Positions 1 through 7,685 of a stretch of 44,395 nucleotides of DNA are shown here, piece by piece. Location of the stretch: positions 1 to 44,395 of the forward strand of contig NZ_SRSG01000057.1 in the NCBI RefSeq assembly GCF_005543295.1, read 5' to 3'. Made by a program: the position numbers and the translations under genes. The stretch's first letter is position 1, and each line of letters starts with the position of its first letter. The notes beneath the pieces were generated by a model, which saw only the letters and a list, made by a program, of their open reading frames with translations, made no database searches and had not been told where the DNA came from. The stretch is from Halalkalirubrum salinum (GTDB taxonomy: Archaea > Halobacteriota > Halobacteria > Halobacteriales > Haloferacaceae).

Positions 1-108
1 CTCGCTGTTGAAGAACGAGAGATGGAAAACCGTCCAAACAACTTTATCGTTAGCGGTGGTTGGTTGAGCCAGCAGAATTTCCATAGGTGAATACAGCGCG
101 CGAATCGG

Positions 109-1161
109 TTACTCGACAATCGTTCGGAGCGTCTCCTCGGTCAACAGCGTAGTAAATCCGAGCGCCTCAGTTGCCATCCAGCCGAGAAAACCGACGTACA
201 TTGCGAGGAGTATGTATCCCTCTTCGGTGCTGAGTTCGAAGTCCGTCGCAGCTAAAACCACAACGACGAGAGTGGTGTAGAACAAGAATAACAGCAACGG
301 CACCGACGTGAGGAAATCGATGGATACACCGCCGGCGAGGATGACGCCGATGGGCAGCGCCGCAACGAGATTGAATGTGTTCGTCCCGAATACATTCGCG
401 ATCGCCGCCCGCTGGTCGCCGGCCTCGCCCATCTTCACGCCGACGAGCAGGTCGGGAAACGAACTCATCGCTGACAGCACAGTCACGGATATCAGGAACG
501 GAGGCGCGCTGAGCGCGTCCGAGATCTGCAACGTCATGCTGACCATTGACTCGACACCAACGAGCACGATGACCAACCCGGCCACGAACAGCCCCACCTG
601 CTTTGGAACATTTGTCGACTCCGTCTTCTTTTCCCCCGATGTGCCGCTCTTGCCACCGACCAATAAGACGACGTATACGCCGTACAACACTAGCAGGCCG
701 ATACCCATCTGTGGGGTGATCTGCGCGCGTTGCTGTCCGGCGGTTCCGAGGACGCCGAGCGCGATCACGCCGAAAAGGCCGAGAACGGCGACCGTGTAGA
801 AGATGGCGTCGCGGTAGACGATTCCCTGTGTCGTCGTCGTGTCGCCGCTCGTGATCGCGACGGCACTCGGGATAACCAGGATATTGAACACCGCCGTCCC
901 AATGAGTGCTCCGGCGCCGACGCCAAACTCGCCGAGTACAAGCACCGAGATAATGATGATCGCGAGTTCGGGAAAGGATGTCGCGGCCGCGACGATGAGT
1001 CCACCCTGGACGGCCTGGGAGACACCGAAGTGGTCGCTGATCTTTGATGTTGTCGACTCGACGATGTTCGCGCCTCTCCAAGTCAGCAGGAACCCAATCG
1101 TGCCCAATACGATCCAAACAGCTAGCGACTGATCTCCGATGAGCTCCTGAAATACTGTCAC
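109..1161 (-). CDS. CaCA-family sodium/calcium exchanger-like membrane protein
   Basis: Integral membrane cation exchanger of the Ca2+:cation antiporter superfamily, expected to exchange Ca2+ or another cation against Na+ or H+ across the cytoplasmic membrane. About ten hydrophobic segments form two halves. Each half carries an alpha-repeat: the first has ATSFPELAI followed by GTAVFNI, the second has SAMSSFPDLLVG followed by ANVFGTNTFN. The acidic residue in the FPE/FPD motifs and the Asn residues are the usual ion ligands of the family. The reading frame is open back to a TTG at 1206. I prefer the GTG at 1161 because CAATAATC lies about 27 nt upstream and the hydrophobic core starts just after it. 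Its ion specificity cannot be read from the sequence. Confidence 0.85.
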   Translation of the reverse strand: MTVFQELIGDQSLAVWIVLGTIGFLLTWRGANIVESTTSKISDHFGVSQAVQGGLIVAAATSFPELAIIIISVLVLGEFGVGAGALIGTAVFNILVIPSAVAITSGDTTTTQGIVYRDAIFYTVAVLGLFGVIALGVLGTAGQQRAQITPQMGIGLLVLYGVYVVLLVGGKSGTSGEKKTESTNVPKQVGLFVAGLVIVLVGVESMVSMTLQISDALSAPPFLISVTVLSAMSSFPDLLVGVKMGEAGDQRAAIANVFGTNTFNLVAALPIGVILAGGVSIDFLTSVPLLLFLFYTTLVVVVLAATDFELSTEEGYILLAMYVGFLGWMATEALGFTTLLTEETLRTIVE

Positions 1162-1386
1162 GTTATGCTTCTGTGTTTGTGGGTGATTATTGCTTTCGGA
1201 GGGCAAAAGTACATCGCCCCTGATTCAGGAGAACCTGTTTTTTCGCATCGGAAGTGTTCTGGTAAACTCATCCTCTGAATCTTGCACGCTGATCCTGTCG
1301 ATTCTTAAGCACTTCAACAGAACCAAATCTGGATCTCGATCGCATATAATCCCGTATTTTTGTACCCGGAGACCGATCGATCGCGT

Positions 1387-1665
1387 ATGAAAGACCGCGT
1401 TCGTGCGCACGTGTTCGTCTCAGGCACTGTCCAGGGAGTGTTCTACCGCGTGTCAACCCGCGATGCCGCTCGCGACCGCAAAGTCGATGGATGGGTAAAA
1501 AACCTTCCTGACGGCCGGGTTGAGGCTGTTTTTGAAGGTACTCGTGAGGCCGTCGAGTCGATGATCGAGTGGTGTCACACCGGCAGCGATCGGGCGATCG
1601 TCCAAGATGTCGAGGTATCGTTCGAAGAGCCCGAAAAGATCGACGGATTCGAAATTCGCCGGTGA
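1387..1665 (+). CDS. acyP: Acylphosphatase
   Basis: Small cytoplasmic enzyme (92 aa) that hydrolyses the carboxyl-phosphate bond of acyl phosphates. The first motif SGTVQGVFYR contains the phosphate-binding Arg, and the second motif GWVKNLPDGRVEAVFEG contains the catalytic Asn. Length and order fit the family exactly. An upstream in-frame start at 1360 exists, but the ATG at 1387 gives the standard N-terminus (KDRVRAHVFVSG). It converges on the liv operon, with 31 nt between the two stop codons. Confidence 0.95.
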   Translation: MKDRVRAHVFVSGTVQGVFYRVSTRDAARDRKVDGWVKNLPDGRVEAVFEGTREAVESMIEWCHTGSDRAIVQDVEVSFEEPEKIDGFEIRR

Positions 1666-1696
1666 AACCAGTCCTCGTCCACCACAGGCGAGACCG

Positions 1697-2446
1697 TCAC
1701 CCGCCGAGGTACAGCTTCGAAACCTCGGGGTTGTCAAGCAACTCGTCGGCGACGTCCTCATAGCGGACGGTGCCCTGATCGAGCACGTAGCCGCGATCGG
1801 AGATTGACAATCCCTCCCGGGCATTCTGTTCGACCATCAGGATTGAGGTCCCGAGATCGTTGACCGTCCTGACGTTTTTAAACACGTCCTCGACGATCGA
1901 CGGCGCAAGCCCCGCGCTTGGCTCGTCGATTAGAAGCACATCTGGCTCCATCATCAACGCTCGCGAGAACGCGAGTACCTGCCGTTGGCCCCCAGAGAGC
2001 GTCCGTGCCTTTGCGGCCTGCTTCTCTTCGAGAATCGGGAACCGATCATATAGTTCCGCGATTCGATCGTCGACGCCGTCCTCGCGAGCGACGCCGCCCA
2101 TCTGGAGGTTCTCTTCGATCGACAGCGATGGAAACACGTTGTCCGTCTGGGGAACGTAGCCGACACCCATCCGCACGAGGTCTGCAGGTTCAGTCCCGCC
2201 AATCTCTTCGCCCCGAAGCGTGACCGAACCGGTCCACGGTTCGAGCAGCCCGAAGGCGGTCTTCAGCACCGTCGATTTGCCCGCGCCGTTCGGGCCGATC
2301 AAACAGACGATCTCACCCGCTTCGAGATGGAGGTTCAGATCGTCGAGGACCTGTATCTCTCCGTAGCCGCTGTCGACACCCGACAGCGACAACACCGGCT
2401 CTTTGGTCGGTTCTCGGTGAACGATCGTCGCGTCGTCTGCGCTCAT
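1697..2446 (-). CDS. livF: Branched-chain amino acid ABC transporter ATPase LivF
   Basis: Second nucleotide-binding subunit of a HAAT-type importer, last gene of the livJHMGF operon. It shows Walker A GPNGAGKST, signature LSGGQRQ, Walker B VLLIDEPSAGL and the H-loop region MVEQNAREG. The 249 aa length and the C-terminal Asp/Leu-rich tail are typical for LivF. Its ATG overlaps the end of livG by 4 nt, which indicates translational coupling. Partners are LivG (ATPase), LivH and LivM (permeases) and the frame-broken LivJ lipoprotein. The family carries branched-chain amino acids, other amino acids, amides or urea, so the substrate is not fixed by sequence. Confidence 0.95.
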   Translation of the reverse strand: MSADDATIVHREPTKEPVLSLSGVDSGYGEIQVLDDLNLHLEAGEIVCLIGPNGAGKSTVLKTAFGLLEPWTGSVTLRGEEIGGTEPADLVRMGVGYVPQTDNVFPSLSIEENLQMGGVAREDGVDDRIAELYDRFPILEEKQAAKARTLSGGQRQVLAFSRALMMEPDVLLIDEPSAGLAPSIVEDVFKNVRTVNDLGTSILMVEQNAREGLSISDRGYVLDQGTVRYEDVADELLDNPEVSKLYLGG

Positions 2447-3255
2447 GGGCTCCCTCCGAGATACGCCTCGATAACGCGTTCGTCTGATCTGACCGTCTCT
2501 GGCGTATCTTCCATCAATACTCGTCCCTGATCCAATACGATGATCGGATCGGCAATGCGCATGATGAAGCTCATGTCGTGTTCGATGATCAGGAAGGTCT
2601 GTCCCTCCTCGTTGAGCTCTTCGATGAACCCGGCGAGCTTCTTTGCGAGCGTCGGATTCACCCCTGCAACTGGCTCATCGAGCAGCAGAACGTCTGGCTC
2701 GGCCATCATCGCACGAGCCATCTCTACGAGTTTGAGCTGCCCGCCAGACAGCTCCGTCGAGGGTGCGTTTGCGAGATGATCGATCTCGAATCGTTCTAAC
2801 ATTCGCTGGGCATCCTCAAGGTTCGCGGTTTCCTCGGTTCTGACCTTCGAACCGCCGAAAAACAGCGGGAGAATTGACTCGCCTGATTGGCCCTGTGGAC
2901 CGACCAACATCGCCTCCCGAACGGTCATGCCTTCGAGACGCCGCGGCGTCTGGAACGTCCGCATTAGCCCTGATCGGGCGATTTCATAGGGTTTCATCCC
3001 CGAGACCTCGGTGTCGTTGACGTACACCGATCCCGAATCTAGCTCGTAGAAGCCCGAAATGAGGTTGAACAGTGTCGATTTACCTGCACCGTTCGGGCCG
3101 ATCATTCCGGTGATCGATCCGCGCTCGACGGCGATCGACACGTCATCGGTTGCGGTGAGCCCACCGAAAGACTTCTTGAGCGACTCCGTTCGTAACACAA
3201 CATCGTCTTTGTCCAGATCTGCGCCGTCGTACGTCAATGAGAGTTCTGCGCTCAT
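2443..3255 (-). CDS. livG: Branched-chain amino acid ABC transporter ATPase LivG
   Basis: First nucleotide-binding subunit of the Liv-type importer (270 aa). Motifs in order: Walker A GPNGAGKST, signature LSGGQLKL, Walker B VLLLDEPVAGVNP, and the H-loop IIEHDMSFIM. The Gly-Val-Asn-Pro after Walker B is typical of LivG and helps separate it from LivF. It overlaps livM and livF by 4 nt at each end, so the four membrane and ATPase genes form a tight translationally coupled run. Confidence 0.95.
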   Translation of the reverse strand: MSAELSLTYDGADLDKDDVVLRTESLKKSFGGLTATDDVSIAVERGSITGMIGPNGAGKSTLFNLISGFYELDSGSVYVNDTEVSGMKPYEIARSGLMRTFQTPRRLEGMTVREAMLVGPQGQSGESILPLFFGGSKVRTEETANLEDAQRMLERFEIDHLANAPSTELSGGQLKLVEMARAMMAEPDVLLLDEPVAGVNPTLAKKLAGFIEELNEEGQTFLIIEHDMSFIMRIADPIIVLDQGRVLMEDTPETVRSDERVIEAYLGGSP

Positions 3256-4442
3256 TCGTCAACACCTCGCTGTTCACGGGTCGCCTGCCGTTCGCGCGAT
3301 TGAGTATCATCTGACGCTGCGCCCGGCCAAATCAGTTCCTCTTTCGGCGGCAAGAGCCCCTGCGGTCGGAACCGGATGACGAAGATGATTAATAGCCCGA
3401 CTAACAGAAGCCTGACAGCCGAGACATTGAGCGTAATTCCCGGGATCGCTTCGAAGAGTGCAACGACGAGATCAATCTCGTTGAGGAACCGCGTCCCCTC
3501 CAAGATGGCAACGATCGTCACTGCACCGATAATCGATCCCCGATCGCTGCCGGTCCCGCCGAGGATGAGCGCGACCCAGACGTAGAACGTCTGCAGTGGT
3601 TCGAGTTCACCAGGATCGAGATACTGGAAGGCGTACATGTAGAACCAGCCCGCAACGGCCATCAGTACACAGCCGATCACGAACGCCTGCATCTTCATCA
3701 TGTACGTGTTCTTTCCGAGCGCCTTCGCGAGGTCCTCGTCACCGCGGATCGTTCTGACGACCCGTCCCCACGGCGAGCGGTGAATCCGACGAACGAGCAG
3801 ATACCCGACGAAGAGCATCCCCAAGATGACGATCGTGTTCCGCGCGGTTCCTATAGACGCCTCCGCTGAGAGCAGGCGGACGACTGGCTCAACCGGGAGC
3901 CACCCAAATAGCTCGGGCGCGCCGCTGATCCCTCTGCTGCCGGCGGTCCACTCTCGTTCGTTCAAGAACAACAGCCGGATAACTTCCGCAAATCCGAGAC
4001 TGGCGATCGCGAGGTAGTCCGCCCGAAGTCGCAGTGTCGGGATACCGATGAGCACCGCGACGATCGCGGCAACGACGATTGCGACGACGAGCGCGATGAC
4101 AGGCGACAAGAGGATATCGTGTGGCGATCCCGGTGAGGTGAGAAGCGCCGCAGCGTACGCGCCGATCCCCCAGAAGGCGATGACGCTGAAGTTGATGAGC
4201 CCGGCATATCCCCACTGGATATTGAGCCCGACGACCATGAAGCCGTACATGCCCACGAGTCCGAGGAGATACATCCCATAGTTGAGGCTCAATACGCCCA
4301 CGCCCACCAGCAGCAAGAGGAACAAGACGAACACGCCGACTGCGGTGAGATCTAGCACGGAAACCCCGAGGTTGCCCGGTTCGATCCGGAGTCGATCGAG
4401 GCGATCTGTCAATCCAATATCGTCTGATTGCTGTTCGCTCAT
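3252..4442 (-). CDS. livM: Branched-chain amino acid ABC transporter permease LivM
   Basis: Membrane permease (396 aa) of the Liv-type importer. An N-terminal cytoplasmic stretch of about 30 residues is followed by roughly ten membrane segments. The core segment WGYAGLINFSVIAFWGIGAYAAA carries the family hallmark G-x-x-N-F-x-x-x-x-F-x-G-x-G-A-Y. The EAA-type loop that docks the ATPase is visible around WGRVVRTIRGDEDLAKALGKN. The C-terminus has an extra charged tail rich in Arg, Glu and Gln. It overlaps livH and livG by 4 nt. Confidence 0.93.
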   Translation of the reverse strand: MSEQQSDDIGLTDRLDRLRIEPGNLGVSVLDLTAVGVFVLFLLLLVGVGVLSLNYGMYLLGLVGMYGFMVVGLNIQWGYAGLINFSVIAFWGIGAYAAALLTSPGSPHDILLSPVIALVVAIVVAAIVAVLIGIPTLRLRADYLAIASLGFAEVIRLLFLNEREWTAGSRGISGAPELFGWLPVEPVVRLLSAEASIGTARNTIVILGMLFVGYLLVRRIHRSPWGRVVRTIRGDEDLAKALGKNTYMMKMQAFVIGCVLMAVAGWFYMYAFQYLDPGELEPLQTFYVWVALILGGTGSDRGSIIGAVTIVAILEGTRFLNEIDLVVALFEAIPGITLNVSAVRLLLVGLLIIFVIRFRPQGLLPPKEELIWPGAASDDTQSRERQATREQRGVDE

Positions 4443-5398
4443 GTTGTATCATCCCCCAAGATACCGGTCGGTCTAACGAGCAAGATCGCGATCATGACAA
4501 TAAACGCAACCGCAGCGTTGTACTGGGTTCCGACGAACGGGAGCGCAGCAGTCATTTCGAAGGCCATGCCGATCGTGAACCCGCCGAGCATCGCGCCGTA
4601 GACGCTGCCGATTCCGCCGAGAATGACCGCAGAGAAGATCAATAACAACAGTTCGAATCCCATTCGCGGACGAATCAGTGTATCCAGGCCGAGGAACACC
4701 CCGCCGGCGGCGGCCAGCACCGCACCAATCACCCACATCGCGAGGATAATCTCGCCGGTTCGGATGCCGCTCACCCGTGCAAGATCGGCGTTGTCTGCCG
4801 TCGCGCGCATCTTCCGTCCAAGCGTCGTGTACTGTAACAGAAGGTGCAAGCCAACGACGAGGATCGCGGTTATTGCCACTGTCACAACATCTCGCGGCGT
4901 GATCGCGACGCCCAGCGACTCGCTGACCCAGTCGATCCGCCCACTTCGCCCGATGTCGTACGTCTGTGGATCCGAGCCGAACCCGAGGATAAGCAGCGCC
5001 CGGTATGCGAGCGCGACTCCGATGCTCGTAATGAGGAGTTCGATCGACCCCGTGTCGAGCGGCCGATACACCAGATACTCCGTGATTACGACGAGAATCG
5101 CCGCTGCAGCCATACCGACGACTAGTGCGACAAAGAACCAGATCGGAAGGCTAAACAGGGTCGTCTCTAAGATCGCGGCGATCGATGGCGACACAGACAC
5201 AGCTGTTTCGGGATTGAGCAGGTAGTCATTGACGCCGATCGCAACGACGAGCGCGCCGAATGCGCCCACGGCCATCGTATCACCGTGAGCGAAGTTTGCG
5301 AAGTTGCCGATGCTGTACACCAACGAGAGTCCGATCGATCCCAAAACGATCACGCTGCTGTAGACGATCCCGTTGACTACGAGTTGTAGTGTAGACAC
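4439..5398 (-). CDS. livH: Branched-chain amino acid ABC transporter permease LivH
   Basis: Membrane permease (319 aa) that pairs with LivM. The N-terminus GIVYSSVIVLGSIGLSLVYSIGNFANFAHGD is diagnostic of LivH. The ATPase-docking loop is visible around TTLGRKMRATADNADLARVSGI. It follows livJ by 43 nt, the largest gap in the operon. That gap may allow separate expression levels for the abundant binding protein and the membrane complex. Confidence 0.93.
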   Translation of the reverse strand: MSTLQLVVNGIVYSSVIVLGSIGLSLVYSIGNFANFAHGDTMAVGAFGALVVAIGVNDYLLNPETAVSVSPSIAAILETTLFSLPIWFFVALVVGMAAAAILVVITEYLVYRPLDTGSIELLITSIGVALAYRALLILGFGSDPQTYDIGRSGRIDWVSESLGVAITPRDVVTVAITAILVVGLHLLLQYTTLGRKMRATADNADLARVSGIRTGEIILAMWVIGAVLAAAGGVFLGLDTLIRPRMGFELLLLIFSAVILGGIGSVYGAMLGGFTIGMAFEMTAALPFVGTQYNAAVAFIVMIAILLVRPTGILGDDTT

Positions 5399-5441
5399 GT
5401 TTTAGCCTCCATATCCTGCATAAATGCCAGCCATCAGCGAA

Positions 5442-6548
5442 TTAGGTCGTGAGGTAGTCACCGAAGACGTACTCGTGGTCCTCAACGGTGTAAATTTGGT
5501 AGAATCCCGGCGGATCGCCGTTCTCATCGAGGTCGACCGGTCCGCTGACGCCCTCGTAGTTCAGATCTGATGGGCTCCCACCGTCGTCAAGGATTGCTTT
5601 CGCTTCCTCGAATGTAAACACATCTTCGCCATCTGGACGAGTCACATCACGGACAACCTCCGTTAGCGCCTCGGCGGTGAACTCGTCTGCGGCTTCGATC
5701 GCGATCGCCGCGATGTGTAACGCATCGTAGGTGTATGCCGACCAGACCGTTGGCTCCTGGTCGAATTCCTCTTCGAATTGATCCTGGTACGACTGGTAGT
5801 TCTCCTGATCTTCGGGTGCGCTCTCGGTGATGCCCTTGAAACCGTCTTGGCTGCCGGGTTCGGTGTTTTCGAGGATCGAATCGGCGATCGTCGATTCCGC
5901 ACCGTAGTATGCAACATCCTCGTTGTAGCCCGCATCGAAGGCCTGGTTGACCATCACCGAGACCTCGTCAGCGTACGTGAAAAACACCCACGCGTCCGCC
6001 TCGGTGTCGGCCATCTCTGAAAGCTCTCCGCGATACGAGGAGCCTTCCGGTTCGTGGGGTACGATGTATCGGAGATCGCCCTCGTACTCTTCTTCGAACA
6101 CCGTCGACAGCGAGTCACGGTAGTCGTTGTTGATCCACGTGACCGCACAGGATTCGTGGCCGTCTTCGTACACCATCTCCGCGATGGCCGCACCTTTTGC
6201 CGCACCGCTTGGACTGGTCCGAAGGAGATCTGGCTCGGTACTCAACACCGCGCCGGTACTGTTTTGGCTGATGTGGACAACGCCAGCCTCCTTTGTGACA
6301 CTGTTGTGAATTGCCATACTCGCTCCGGAGCCAACAGTGCCGATGAGCAGCGGTACCTCGTCTTGATTGACGAGTTTCTGTGCTGCGTTAACCCCGCCTT
6401 GATTCGACGTCTCATCGTCCTCGAGAAGCACTTCGAGTTCGTCTCCGTCGCCAGTACCAACCGCGTTGATGTCCGCCAAGGCGAGTGCCATCCCACGTTC
6501 GTTCCGTTCGCCGTACGGCGCGAGTGAGCCGGTGCGAGAGTCGATCAT
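5442..6548 (-). CDS. livJ: Liv-type ABC transporter substrate-binding protein, main reading frame
   Basis: Periplasmic-binding-protein type 1 domain (368 aa in this frame) that should capture the substrate outside the cell and pass it to LivHM. Recognisable parts are SRTGSLAPYGERNERGMALA at the N-terminus, TVGSGASMAIHNSVTKEAGV in the middle, and SAYTYDALHIAAIAIEAADE near the end. The first conserved strand (TYEIGMIDSRTG) is only complete when read upstream of this ATG. The true N-terminus, with signal peptide and lipobox, lies in another frame (6545-6766). The ATG at 6548 is therefore probably not the natural start. First gene of the liv operon. Confidence 0.85.
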   Translation of the reverse strand: MIDSRTGSLAPYGERNERGMALALADINAVGTGDGDELEVLLEDDETSNQGGVNAAQKLVNQDEVPLLIGTVGSGASMAIHNSVTKEAGVVHISQNSTGAVLSTEPDLLRTSPSGAAKGAAIAEMVYEDGHESCAVTWINNDYRDSLSTVFEEEYEGDLRYIVPHEPEGSSYRGELSEMADTEADAWVFFTYADEVSVMVNQAFDAGYNEDVAYYGAESTIADSILENTEPGSQDGFKGITESAPEDQENYQSYQDQFEEEFDQEPTVWSAYTYDALHIAAIAIEAADEFTAEALTEVVRDVTRPDGEDVFTFEEAKAILDDGGSPSDLNYEGVSGPVDLDENGDPPGFYQIYTVEDHEYVFGDYLTT

Positions 6549-6766
6549 TCCGATTTCGTAGGTCGTATCGTCATCACCGTTGCCGTTTCCGCCATTGCCG
6601 TTCCCGCCATCATCGTCGCCATTACCGTCGTCACCGCCGTTGCCACCGTTGCCACCGTTTCCGTTGCCACACCTTCGAGACAGCCGGCGATCGACAGCGC
6701 AAACGTGGTTCCTGCTGCCGAGAGCATTCGACGGCGGTTCACTGACTTCGTGTCATCATTAGACAT
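6545..6766 (-). pseudogene. livJ: Signal peptide and lipobox fragment of LivJ, out of frame
   Basis: The ATG at 6766 opens a haloarchaeal Tat lipoprotein signal: NRRRML twin-arginine motif, a hydrophobic stretch, then the lipobox SIAGC. Right after the Cys the frame slips. In this frame the linker reads as Val/Ala/Thr and stops at 6545. In the other frame the same DNA encodes a Gly/Asn/Asp-rich linker (GNGNGGNGGNGGDDGN) that runs into the binding domain. From this ATG to the downstream ATG is 218 nt, one short of a multiple of three. The simplest reading is a one-base loss in the repetitive linker. A sequencing error or a programmed slip are alternatives. Confidence 0.75.
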
Positions 6767-6795
6767 GTGTTACGAGCACTCATTATAAATTAGGG

Positions 6796-6804
6796 TCGAT
6801 ATAT
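6796..6804 (-). promoter_or_regulatory. Probable promoter of the liv operon
   Basis: On the minus strand CATATATCG is a TATA-like box about 30 nt before the livJ ATG. A second AT-rich stretch at 6781-6790 (TTTATAATG on the minus strand) is closer to the start and less well placed. The CCATGG palindrome at 6808-6825 lies immediately upstream of the first box, the usual place for an archaeal activator. Confidence 0.4.
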
Positions 6805-6807
6805 GTG

Positions 6808-6825
6808 CCCCCGTCCATGGGAGGG
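6808..6825. promoter_or_regulatory. CCATGG-centred operator-like palindrome, site 1 (liv promoter)
   Basis: CCC-GT-CCATGG-GA-GGG, symmetric around 6817/6818 and about 51 nt upstream of the livJ ATG. The same 16-bp arrangement recurs at 7634-7649 and 7565-7580. The shared pattern is CCY-GT-CCATGG-NA-SGG. This is an inferred binding site; the likely reader is the HTH_10 protein encoded next door. Confidence 0.5.
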
Positions 6826-6863
6826 TTCCGCCGTCTGGTGGTCTCGAGCAACGTACGAGCGCA

Positions 6864-7598
6864 CTAAGGGTCGAGAAGCTTTGCTTCGGCTTTTCGCAGG
6901 TGTTCGAGGAGCGTTGTCTTCGAGATATCGAGATCGGCAGCCAGTTCGCGCGTTGATGTCTCTCGGGGCCAGTTGTAATATCCCTCCTCGCGTGCGTGTT
7001 CAAATGCCTCCCGCTGGGCTGGCGTGAGCGAGTCGACCCGCTGTTTCCGACTTGACGACGTTGTGGTGTCGGCGGTCATGATCGAAGTGACAGTCACCTC
7101 AGCTGGAGCGTGTTCGCGCACCTGATCCAGAGACGGTTCGATCTCGCTGCGATCGCCCATGAAACACACTTGCCATTCTTCGGAGCCATCTTCAATCCGG
7201 ACGGGTTCGCTGTGGACAAAGCCGTTTTCTAAAAGCGTTGGACACACCATATCGTCGGGATCGTACTGCAAAAAGAACTCCCGGACGATGTTACCCGGAG
7301 CGTTTCTCGCCCGACCGAAGCGTTCCTGGAGTTCGTGGACCTCACCAGATCGATCGGAATCACGGATAATATCCAACAGCTGCTCGACCTCCTCGGTCGT
7401 CTCACCAAACGCAGTAAACAATCCGTTCACCTTCGTCTCGTTCTTTGGGGCACTCTTTGGGGTATTGTACACCGCGTGGGCCAAAATGCCGCCGTCCACC
7501 TGTTCTGTCGCCTCGATCGCCCAGCAGTTTGGGTGCCATAGATCAAGCGTCAATCGTGTCTGGCCCTGTCCATGGAACGGTTCCTGCGCCTTGCTCAT
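6864..7598 (-). CDS. HTH_10 (bacterio-opsin activator-like) transcription regulator
   Basis: DNA-binding regulator of 244 aa. The C-terminus is an HTH_10 domain: SLTPAQREAFEHAREEGYYNWPRETSTRELAADLDISKTTLLEHLRKAE, the fold found in bacterio-opsin activator and DmsR-type haloarchaeal regulators. The N-terminal about 150 residues (beginning RLTLDLWHPNCWAIEATE) resemble the sensor-like domain seen in HVO_0513-type proteins. I chose the ATG at 7598. It has a TATA-like ATTTGTATG about 25 nt upstream, and the longer open frame would run into the divergent aldehyde dehydrogenase promoter. A TTG inside RLTLDL is a less likely alternative. It sits between the liv operon and the aldehyde dehydrogenase and probably controls both. 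Confidence 0.85.
   Translation of the reverse strand: MSKAQEPFHGQGQTRLTLDLWHPNCWAIEATEQVDGGILAHAVYNTPKSAPKNETKVNGLFTAFGETTEEVEQLLDIIRDSDRSGEVHELQERFGRARNAPGNIVREFFLQYDPDDMVCPTLLENGFVHSEPVRIEDGSEEWQVCFMGDRSEIEPSLDQVREHAPAEVTVTSIMTADTTTSSSRKQRVDSLTPAQREAFEHAREEGYYNWPRETSTRELAADLDISKTTLLEHLRKAEAKLLDP
7565..7580. promoter_or_regulatory. CCATGG-centred operator-like palindrome, site 3 (start of regulator gene)
   Basis: CCT-GT-CCATGG-AA-CGG, matching the layout of the two neighbouring sites. It falls in the first dozen codons of the regulator gene, where a bound protein could block transcription and give feedback control. It is the weakest match of the three. Confidence 0.35.
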
Positions 7599-7631
7599 GT
7601 GTGGTGTGAAGTCGTCCCGCATACAAATCTG

Positions 7632-7651
7632 TTCCCGTCCATGGTAGGGAA
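7632..7651. promoter_or_regulatory. CCATGG-centred operator-like palindrome, site 2 (divergent promoter)
   Basis: TTCCC-GT-CCATGG-TA-GGGAA, the most symmetric copy. It sits almost exactly midway between two divergent starts: 43 nt from the regulator ATG (7598) and 44 nt from the aldehyde dehydrogenase ATG (7686). Each promoter shows an ATTTGT-containing AT-rich box between the site and its start. The geometry suits simultaneous control of both genes. Confidence 0.5.
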
Positions 7652-7685
7652 TGGGCATTTGTCTCTGACACGAAAACGAATGGGT

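Noticed and set aside
1-90. Possible C-terminal end of a gene cut by the left edge (frame ending in TGA at 88-90)
   Set aside because: Only 29 codons, two frames are open, and no family resemblance is visible, so no gene can be supported.
167-1117. 316-residue open frame on the minus strand
   Set aside because: It overlaps the CaCA exchanger gene in another frame and has the Arg/His-rich composition of a shadow frame.
6485-6762. Arg/His- and Pro-rich frames on the plus strand
   Set aside because: They are shadows of the LivJ linker repeat.
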